Assembly (NCBI GenBank): GCA_003427395.1
Contig: BFEA01000062.1
Span: 3,231,744 to 3,259,434, forward strand
Length of the DNA: 27,691 nt
Reading direction: 5' to 3'
Source of the DNA: Chara braunii
Lineage: Eukaryota > Streptophyta > Charophyceae > Charales > Characeae
The position numbers were made by a program, and so were the translations under genes. Of the stretch, positions 19,613 to 27,691 are shown piece after piece. The notes beneath the pieces are model-generated. The model saw only the letters and a program-made list of their open reading frames with translations. It did not search any database and had not been told where the DNA came from. Each line of letters opens with the position of its first letter. Position 1 is the first letter of the stretch.

Positions 19613-21415
19613 TTAGATGAAAGGTTCATCCACCACGAGTCCTGGACGTACTTCATGAAAGGTAGGAGCATTCCATATTGATCCCCCATGTCGAGTGGCT
19701 GCGTCAGTCAGGTAGGTAAGAGAGTTAATGCTAAATCGCAACTCCTCTTCCTTCAGAAAGGCATCGACCGGAACTGACTCTTCTACCTGATCCGACTCTG
19801 GATCCCATTCCACCCGACTCAACCCATCGGCGCGATTTTGACTCCCCGAAATCCGCTCAATTTCAAAATCAAACATCCAAATATAGGTTAGCCATCGTGC
19901 AATAGTGGGATCAGCAAGTGAATAATTCCTCAAGGACTGCGCCAACGCAGTCGGATCCACCCGCAGGATGAAACGTCTACCAAACACATAATTCCGAAAA
20001 ATGCGGAGGCAGTGAAGCACGACCAAAGTTTCCTTTTTGAACTGGGAATAGTTCCTCTCAGCAACATTCAAAGTCCTGCTCTCAAATCTGAGAGGTCTTT
20101 CTTGCCCCTCAGCATCCTTCTGAACCAAGACCCCTCCTAGGGCTGTGGGCCCCGCAATAACGAAAAGACGCTTTCCTTCATCGTCGAAGAAAGGAACTCC
20201 AAGGATCAATCCACCTTCACGGAATTCAGCCTTTATATCCTCCACGACCGTTTGCTGCTTTGGACCCCATTCCCACTTCTGGCCTTTGCGCACAAGCTTT
20301 CGCAAGTGCTTCACTCTGGCGGCAAACTTGCGGATGAAGATGCGCCAAAATCCACAAGTTCCAAGGAAACTTCGCACATCTGTGATCGAATTGAAAGAGG
20401 TCGGTCATTCCAAGATTTTATTAGTCTTCTTCGCATCCGGCCGGCGACCTTTCTCATCGCAAAGGAATCCCAAGATCACTGCTCTCTTCATACAATGCCG
20501 AGACTTAATCCCACTAACTGTGAGATTAAATTCCTTCAACCTCTTAAGAATTTTCACCACATCATTGATGTGCTCCCAGACAAAGCGGCGAATGCCCGAA
20601 AACACCTCCGCCAGGTCGTTCGTTCGAGGCCCTGGAATAGCCAAGTCGTCAATATATGGTGAAGTTATGTCAGGACAATAAGGCTGCATAACCCTCGTCA
20701 TATATCTCTGAACAATGGCGACTGCATTCGTCCACCCCTGCGATGCCACATACATATGGATCAATCCACGAGGACTGTGCATCGCCATCTTGGGCCGATC
20801 CGCAGTGTAAATGGAAAATTGATCATACTCGGAATATAAATCAATGAGGGTGATGATAGACTTCCCTGCATAAGACTCTGACAGTAGGTCTGCATGTGGG
20901 AGTCCACCTGCATCTCGCACTGTCACCGAATTCAACTTCTGAAGGTCCTGAATCCATCGCAGAGTACCATTCGGTTTGATAAAACAGAACCATGGAGATG
21001 CATACGGCCCGTAAGAGTAATCAGTAACCTTCGTCTGGATCTTTCCATCAAGATATGCGACCACTTTACGGTGATCCTCCGGATTCGGATAACGTGGCCC
21101 TCTCACATTCCATGGCTCATGTGGTACAGTATGAACTCTGATCATCGGGATTTTATCGACATCCAGCCTTCCTCGCTCATCATCATCAAACGCATAAGAG
21201 AGATGTTCCTCCCTCAATATATCGATGACATATCCTTTTTCCTGCTCAATAAGGAGGTCCTCCTCCCCAATGATCATACTTTCCACTCTTTCTTTAGTTA
21301 ACCGACATGGTCCCCTTTCACCTCTCTCCTTCATTTCTCTGATCCACTCACGCTCCTCACGATAATAGACTTCCTCCTCTTGAGTGATCAGAACAGGTAC
21401 CGGCTTCGCCTTCAC
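19613..21415 (-). pseudogene. Gypsy pol: reverse transcriptase and RNase H with one in-frame stop
   Basis: One frame runs from about 21507 (open into the gag overlap) to 20405, meets a TGA at 20405-20407 where ILE-W-P would be expected (TGG to TGA), and continues unbroken to 19613. RT has LIDLYSEYDQ (motif A Asp, about residue 192 counting from 21415), SPYIDDLAI (catalytic YIDD, 254-257) and then GIRRFVWEH. The last, with LTKERVESM upstream, is typical of a gypsy family I know from basidiomycetes. RNase H follows with YSQFKKETLVVLHCL, LRVDPTALAQSL and SGSQNRADGLSR. The usual first catalytic Asp is not apparent (VIAGPTALGG). No ATG opens this frame, and it lies in -1 relative to gag-protease, so it was probably expressed by frameshifting. 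Confidence 0.85.
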
Positions 21416-21417
21416 GC

Positions 21418-23925
21418 CTACTTTCTTGTACTTACGTTTGGCGCCGGTGTCAAGCCTGCGTCCTCTAAAAAGGGACCCTGTCGAGTGGAGGGAAATTCCT
21501 GACCTTCTCCCTTATTCCCTTCCGACGGGGAGTAAACAAGGCGCATAGTTCCTGCGCTTCCGGTGTCCGCGATAATCTCCGTCAATGCTTGCACCACATT
21601 CGGATCGATCGCCACATGTGTCGACACGAAATCGATTGCCTGCCCAATATCAGGCAGGGTCAGTGAAAACTCACGAACATTCGGCTCCTCCCCTACCGAT
21701 TCCTTCTCCCTTCTCAACTTTTCTGACTCCGGGAAAGTATACGATTCCGGATTCAGCAGGTTCCGTGAACAATAGGGTCCAGTGTTTGCACACTTGACCA
21801 CCTCGTAGTAACCGCAGATAGGATCACAAAGGATCACAAACATGGTTCCATCATGCTTGTTAATGATGATGCTTTCCGACCGACATAGGAACGCCCTTCC
21901 CAGAAGCACCTCGTGTTCCACCCTAGGTAACACATAGAAATAAGAGCGGACTTTGACCTTTCCGACCGTGACGAGAACGCCACTGGCTGTCCCGCAGAAT
22001 GGGGTCGATCCGCTAGCGCCCACCAGAAACCCATAGTCATCTCGGTTGATCTTCAACCCCGCTTCAATGGCATGGCACTCACAAATGATATTCATCTCGG
22101 CTCCATCATCCACAAGTGCCGAATACTCCTGCTGTCCAATCTGGACCTTCATATGGCCGGTTGACACACCTCGCCAATCCATCTTCGTCCTAGGCGGGGA
22201 CCAGTTAGCCTCTGGCGGAATGACTTCGCTGAGCTTTCTCTTGCGAGTCATCCACGGTTTAAACTCCTCTCGTATCTTTGGCGACACCGCCAAGATTTCC
22301 TTCAGCGTGACCAAGTCGTGCTGACTCTTCAGAATCTTATCGACGAGCCGCTCGATATCGATCCCCTGCTCCATGGGGATCGAGTAAATGTTCTTCTTCT
22401 TTTGTGGCTCTCCCTCGCTTGCTTCAACCTTCCCTTTCTCCGGCTCCCTTTCCAGCGCACGTCGACGAGCCCGTTTTTCCTCTTCGGCCCGCAACTTCTC
22501 ATCCTCGTTATCCTCTTCGTTCTCACTAATGGGGATGGGCTCTTTTTCCACTGCCTTTTCAGACTCTCTTTCCTTCTGAAGTTGCTCGTTTCGCCGCCGC
22601 ATCCGAGTCTGCGCGGCTACGGTCGGAGCACTCCTCTTCAGCACAGGCCTAGGTCGCATCGTGCTCACCATTGGCCCAGTTTGCGATGCTTCTCTCGGAG
22701 CAGACGTCCCTGCTTGGCCAGACGCATCTTCCCTCTTATCACCCCATTCGCCGAAGAGGAAGACATTCGGCAATCCAGGCCAGACTTCCTCCATGTCCAC
22801 GCAAAGTCGGATGATAGAGTCCCGGCATCGGGCAAGCCGCCTAGTGATGGTTTGCGCTCGTTCCACCACTTGTTCCCTAAACCCTTCTGGTTCCACCGGC
22901 GAATCGCCAATATGTAATGACGTCATGGCCTCCTCGACCTCGGCCAACCGCGCTTCTCCAGGAGAGGCAATTCGGAACGTCGCTGGCAGCGGGCGACCCA
23001 TTCGGCGATACGCCTCCTTCCTCATACCCCCTTCAATGTTGGGGTCGATCGAATTCCCTTCGTAATTAAAGATTTCACCACGTATAGTGGTGAAGACTAT
23101 CCCTTCCTTCTCATCTTTTGAAAGGAGTTGGCAAAACCGCATAATATGGCCCTTTTCTGCACAATAGTTATATGTGGCTTCCTGTTGCCACGCCCAACGG
23201 CTTCGCTGTCCGTTCCCACGGCCTCGACCGCGGCCTCTTCCACCCTGCGGTTGGAACTGCCCTTGATCTTGGGAACTTTGTCCTGACGAACCAGGGCCGA
23301 CATTGCCATTCCCTCCTTGATTATTTTGTCCACCGTTCTTCCCCTGTTTACGGGAAGTCCCCTGTCCGCCTCGAATTTGATTCAAGACCTTCCTCTCCGC
23401 CTTTGTCAACTTGCTAGGCGGCTCCTTTTCCTCCTCGCTCTCACTGTCGCTTTCTTCTTTCGCCGGCTCTTTCCCCTTCCTCTTACTATTTTTCTCTTTG
23501 GCCAACATGACTTGAAGCTTCAGCCTTTCCTCCTTCATGCCTTCCATCATCTCTCTCATGCAGGTCAAAGTTTTGTAAATTTCACCGTCCTTTACTTCTC
23601 CCAGCTTCACCTTTTCCCGCTCCTCCTTTTGCTGCCTCAACAGTCGGTAGAGGATATTGTCAAACTTCCCCACCAGCGCATTTTGCCGGACCTTAGTCCA
23701 GTCATACCTCCCTTGCATCCCTTCAACCAATTTCGACTGTTCGACGTCGTTGAAGTTATCAAGGAAAATAAGGCAGCGATCTTTGTTGGACAAATCCGGG
23801 ATTAGGCGAGCCACAAGCTCAAATTCCGATAAAAATTGTTTGGTAGTACCAAACGTTTTACGATCCACCGCCCTCAAATCCTGCAGGTCGAGCAACCGAT
23901 CGCTGAGCTGATACTTCTCCAACAA
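21418..23925 (-). pseudogene. Gypsy gag-protease, 835-codon open frame lacking its N-terminus
   Basis: The frame opens after a TGA that breaks the ancestral gag. Residues 1-100 continue the capsid-like gag domain (FLSEFELVARLIPDLSNKDR). An acidic and Gly/Gln/Arg-rich linker follows (150-245). Then comes a zinc knuckle, YNYCAEKGHIMRFC (252-265), in which the first Cys of C-x2-C-x4-H-x4-C is Tyr. A charged low-complexity stretch follows (about 445-510). The retropepsin is at about 590-690: ALVDDGAEMN (603-612) is the active-site loop, with Asp where DTG/DSG enzymes have Thr or Ser, and VLLGRAF (673-679) is the second hydrophobic-Gly motif. The stop at 21418-21420 overlaps the pol frame by about 85-90 nt. 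The product would form the particle and process it. Confidence 0.8.
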
Positions 23926-24292
23926 CCGCGCCTTAAAATCTGACCAATCATGAGAGATTCACACCAGCTTATCGATCTCGTCTCGGTACCCCACCTGACA
24001 GTACCTTCTAACCATGCGAAGCATCTTCTCATCTGTCCATTCGTTGCTATATCCCAATTGCTCGAACTTGTCTGCCCAAAACCATGCGAAGCATCTTCTC
24101 ATCTGTCTATTCGTTGCTATATCCCAATTGCTCGAACTTGTCTGCCCAAGAAGAGGCATGATTCCCGTCGAACAACGGAACATCAATCTTAGGGTAGGGC
24201 TCTCGCTTCGACTACCGGATAGCCCGCGCCAGTTCTTGAATGTCATTCCTCCCATCGTTGTCATTGTCGCGACATCCTGTGGCAGCGGCCAT
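23926..24292 (-). pseudogene. N-terminal part of gag, broken by stops and a 70-bp duplication
   Basis: An ATG at 24292 (MAAATGCRDNDNDGRND) starts the likely original gag. It meets a stop after LARAIR, continues PYPKIDVPLFDGNHASSWAD, then hits a TAG inside the first unit of a 70-bp tandem duplication and shifts frame. After the duplication the frame reads WTDEKMLRMVRRYCQVGYRD, then a TGA precedes ISHDWSDFKARLLEKYQ, which joins the long open frame. The 367-bp distance between the ATG and 23925 is not a multiple of three, but 367 minus 70 is. That supports both the start choice and the secondary origin of the duplication. Confidence 0.65.
24010..24149. repeat. 70-bp tandem duplication within gag
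   Basis: 24010-24079 and 24080-24149 are identical except at 24038/24108 (C versus T). The unit length breaks the reading frame. The single difference creates a stop codon in one unit on the minus strand. Confidence 0.95.
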
Positions 24293-24481
24293 CTAGGAAC
24301 CAAAACGTAAACCCAATAAATTAGTCTAGGAGTTTGGTAGCATCCATTAAGGTTCCTTCCTTACACTCATAGAGGTCCAAAGATTACTAACCTTTTGTCT
24401 TAGACAACCATTACGACATGATCTTTTACTTGCTCCATTCCCGAGTATCGTTCCACCAGGAACAACGGTAGTTTGCCGTTA

Positions 24482-24499
24482 TCCCCGGCAACGGTGTCA
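24482..24499 (-). other. Primer binding site, tRNA-Asp type
   Basis: On the element strand TGACACCGTTGCCGGGGA begins 2 nt after the 5' LTR end (CTCGACA). The complement of a plant tRNA-Asp 3' end is TGGCGCCGTTGCCGGGGA, so 16 of 18 positions match and both differences are G-to-A. About 190 nt of leader separate it from the gag ATG at 24292. Confidence 0.75.
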
Positions 24500-24501
24500 C
24501 C

Positions 24502-27500
24502 TGTCGAGCGCATCGGCCCCCACGCAAGCGAGGGCCCTCCCGGCCGCGTCACGCAGGAGAATCTTAGACTTTTAACTTTTTAGAGACAACTCGGGGACGA
24601 CACGGTAACCCGCGTCGACCCTTCGCCGCTCCAGCCGAGTGCGCCAGCTGTATATCCCGCGGTCCCCTACGACAGGACAGGTTCTTGCGGGGCACAACTT
24701 ACCTTCCCTAAGGGGCTGTCACCACCCTTAGGGGCGTATCCCTACCGAGCTACCGACCCACATGTGAAAGCTTTTATAATGCAATTGCAGAGGTAGGCCG
24801 GTCGAAGTCGTTTGCTCGTTCGCTGTAGCATAGGTACACATGGTTAAACGCCAAAGTGGACCCGAACGTCGCCCGTCCCTGGGGCGCTGATCTCCCAGGA
24901 ATCGGACTGACGTCGGTCGACTAGGACGTGATATTCCAAACGTAAGGAAAACTTCTAGCNATCCTAGTCCCTTCTTTTATCCGACAAGAGTCGACTTGAC
25001 TTCAAGCAATACTTATCAATAAAAGATCAAAGCACGACCGATACACTAGGCNGCGTTNAAATCGTCTGACTAGAGTATCTTCACACTACNTGTCAGACNG
25101 TTGNCTGCCACGACTTTTTCGACTTGATGAGACGCTTTGCCAAGTTCTTNCGTTCCANCCCATANTGACTATTAGCAAGGAATATGGACGCCCCGACTCT
25201 CAAGCAGAGTTAGAGTGCCATTGTTTAATGATGACTTCACTACTTCTCTAACTTTGGTGTGAATGCCATCTGCAAGTAATCCGGCTACCACTATACGAGC
25301 CAGCACTCGACTTGAACGACCNAACGTTGAATGCCTCATTGAGGTCAGGGATCCATTTTCAAGTTTTGTTGGTCGCTTTGCCCTCCCGGACAATAATTAC
25401 TCTTTTCTGTTCCGCGAGTGATGAATTACCTGCCTNCGACATAAAGACATTCAAGGCATTGCTCCAGTCACGTCTTTTTGTCAACTAGTCTGANTGCCCT
25501 AGGCTTGCACTTCTTATGGCGCAAACCTGTCCACGAAGGCAGTGCCTAGTCGCACTCCGTCCATAGCTAGTGAACANACGAACTGGGNTTCTTATGACNN
25601 CAGTTACCCTTTCGTCCGTGGCTCCTAAGACGNCCACTAGAAGGGTAAATTATAGCGGTTCTTCTTAACGTGAGCCGCCAAGAACTTATTGCCTTCCGTN
25701 AATAGCACACGTCCATNCCCTAGGAGGTGGTCTGGGATACCCCTNGTCCTCGTCCGAGCGAACCTCGGATCTCAGAAGTNGGGCTGGCTCCACCANGACA
25801 GCATGGTATCCCCCCGCATGAGTGGTCCACTCCAAGTNGATAGCAGGGCCGGCCCCTAAGGCAGGGAACCCCCGGCTCGGATGCCTCCTTGGAAAAGGAA
25901 ATGCACTTACCACAGCAGACGGTCAGTCCTTTGTCGCCTGACGTCAAGGGCAAACCTGGACGATGAAGGAGATCAAAGGGAAGAAAAAAAATTCAGATGG
26001 ACGGGCATAGACAAAGAGGGTAATTCGGGAAAGAATGAGTAACCTCAGGGAAAGCCTATGTCCGATTGATTTTCCCTTGTTTGCGTAATTAAATTCTTTT
26101 TCGTCGTCTACTGGTTGTCCTTTTTTTTCAACAGGCATGCAAGCGGGAAAAGAAGACAACCACCCCTCTGTTAATTCCCATTGACATGGTCAAGTCCCTC
26201 TTTTTCGGGCATCCTCCTACCTACCTGCACATCAGATCAAACAACAAATCCAAAAGAAAACAATGCAGCCCCAAACTCATATCAGACTTCCATTCACACG
26301 TGCAAACAAAACACAGCTTCCTCTACCTTTTCAGTGCACATTCAAAGAACAGGGTCAAGCAAGTGTGGGTTCACACAGGTGTGAAGGGAAATCTGAGTCA
26401 TTCAACTGACCTTGAGTGAAGCTGAACCAAAGATAGCAAACGGCCCACTCAAGAAAGCCGTATAAACTACACTCCAAATGAGAAGATCGCCGCAGTAAAC
26501 TATCAGAAAAGTGATTCACACCACTCCCTCAAGGATCGTCCGCTAACACACAATCCCCTCAGTGTCTCATCGCTGTCACCACTTGCGACCAGTACCACTA
26601 TGTCACCACTGTGTCGAGGCGTCGCCGCCGCAATATGTGGACAGCACAACGTTAACACCATCTCAAAGCACACCCCCTCTTGACGACACTTCTCAAAATT
26701 GTTGTTGGCGCCGTATAAACCGGACAGCACCTTCACACCACCACTAAAAGGAACACCGCTGCTGCCGCAAAATTTTGGCAGCGTTTCCGCGTCACCGTTG
26801 AAAAACCCAGTTGCCGTCGCAAAATTTCGGCAGCGCTTTCGCGTCGCCGCCGAAAAAGCATAACCGCCGCCGCAAAATTTTGGCAGCGCTTCCGCGTCAC
26901 CACCGAAAAAGCATAGCCGCCGCCGCAAAATTTCGGCGGCGCTTCCGCACTACCGTAGATAAACCCGCTGTNGCCGCCTCGCTGAACGAACANCACCTCT
27001 TCTGCGCTCCACCAGGTGCAGCGGCCGCTATGGCTGCCCTCACTCTCACGCNCNATGCAAACCTTCAACACTTCTCTCTCTCTCCACCCTGCTGAGATGG
27101 TGGCTATGGCTGTGTTCCACANCTATGGCCACCTCCAGCAGTCCTACCCCTTCTCTCTTGCAGANGTCCACCTTAGCTCCACCTCACTCTCCAGCAGCTC
27201 CCTCATACCAGCAGCCAGCATTCAACCAAGTAGAATGCCAGCAGCACCANCCACAAATGAATGTTGCCTGGCTGGCTGCTGGCTGTTTTATAGCTAGATG
27301 GAGGCTGNGGGCAGCTGCCTTGCCCCAGCCAAAACTCGNAACTGAGNCTGACCCTTGATCTAGATCGCGATCAAGGGCCAGAAAGTCTGATGTTCCCCTA
27401 AGGAAACTAAGTTCAGACCTTTGGTAATGCATCTGGCCTTCACCCGCGGCTAGACGCAGCTTACCAAAGACTGTATAAAGCCTTTTTAAGCAGACTGTTG

Positions 27501-27691
27501 AATCCAACAGTCTGCTGTCTTATCAAAGTCCAGATGCTTCTAGACCTGCATCTGGACTGAGGCCGCGGTTAAATCCGCGGCCGTTTTTCTTTTTCCAGCT
27601 TCTTCTTCTTCTCCTTTCTTTTTTTTTCCTTACCCCCTCGTTTCTTTTGTACAGGGGCTGCTTGCCGTTCAGAACGAACGGCCGCCCCTTC
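24502..27691 (-). repeat. 5' LTR of the gypsy element (partial, runs off window)
   Basis: Same sequence as 11202-14391 with a +13300 offset, becoming +13301 after a 1-bp insertion near 24674. It carries the same single-N positions, the minisatellite (26767-26977) and the hairpin chain (27352-27582). It stops just before the counterpart of the rRNA fragment and ribozyme, which would lie at about 27691-28000 outside the window. Confidence 0.9.
26767..26977. repeat. 53-bp minisatellite in the 5' LTR
   Basis: Second LTR copy of the four-unit array at 13466-13676, with the same unit phases and no differences noticed. Confidence 0.85.

Larger units (their letters stand above)
11202..27691 (-). mobile_element. 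Ty3/gypsy LTR retrotransposon with giant (about 5 kb) LTRs, right end beyond window
   Basis: Order on the minus strand: 5' LTR (24502 to beyond 27691), PBS, gag-protease, RT, RNase H, integrase, long untranslated stretch, polypurine tract, 3' LTR (16249 to 11202). The gag-pr-RT-RH-IN order is diagnostic of Ty3/gypsy. LTR termini are TGTCGGG at the start and CTCGACA at the end (minus-strand reading). The internal region is 16250-24501 (8,252 bp); with two 5,048-bp LTRs the full element would be about 18.3 kb. Left flank bases GACTA (11197-11201) are the candidate 5-bp target duplication, but the matching right flank is outside the window. Protein similarity as I recall it is to a family common in basidiomycetes. 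Confidence 0.85.

Noticed and set aside
22318-22917. 199-codon + strand frame opposite gag
   Set aside because: It is antisense to the well-supported gag-protease frame, of unusual composition and with no recognisable motif. The other + frames at 18235-24310 were dismissed in the same way.
23959-24303. Frame beginning MVPRWPLPQ as the gag start
   Set aside because: It is out of phase with the conserved gag residues. The ATG at 24292 gives a sensible N-terminus and is in phase once the 70-bp duplication is discounted.

Overview
This window is a repeat-packed stretch of a eukaryotic nuclear genome. No intact host gene is visible. Nearly everything recognisable is a nested pile of retroelements, all carrying stop codons or frameshifts. 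The combination seen is a DIRS/kangaroo-type element with an oppositely oriented tyrosine recombinase, an L1-like LINE, and a Ty3/gypsy element with very long LTRs. That suits a large, repeat-rich green-lineage genome; a charophyte alga such as Chara is my best guess. The guess is an inference from element types recalled from memory. A fungus is not excluded, because the gypsy polyprotein resembles a family I know from basidiomycetes.

Layout. (1) About 100-4750: a decayed DIRS-like (YR) retrotransposon. Tyrosine recombinase remains are on +, converging on an RT/RNase H reading frame on -, with a gag-like frame further right on -. (2) About 4750-6970: low-complexity tracts, an unrecognised decayed reading frame, and a 185-bp hairpin-forming inverted repeat. 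(3) 6973-11201: an AT-rich, decayed L1-like LINE (ORF1 with a CCHC knuckle, then endonuclease and RT). It is cut off just after the RT x-DD motif. (4) 11202-27691 and beyond: a Ty3/gypsy element on the minus strand inserted into that LINE. Its 3' LTR is 11202-16249 (5,048 bp including a 334-N gap). The polypurine tract is at 16250-16267, integrase at 18129-19487, RT-RNase H at 19613-21415, gag-protease at 21418-24292, and a tRNA-Asp-type primer binding site at 24482-24499. The 5' LTR starts at 24502 and runs off the window.

The most notable signal is inside the giant LTR. A complete hammerhead ribozyme core lies at 14647-14699 on the + strand, antisense to the gypsy transcript. It sits within a chain of perfect stem-loops (14051-14737) and close to a diverged fragment of eukaryotic large-subunit rRNA (14390-14462, minus sense). 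This suggests that a structured, possibly self-cleaving RNA module has been captured by, or evolved within, the LTR.

The two LTR copies share single-N positions, and their interiors are almost identical while their inner and outer edges differ. The assembly of the LTRs is therefore probably partly a consensus and should be treated with care.
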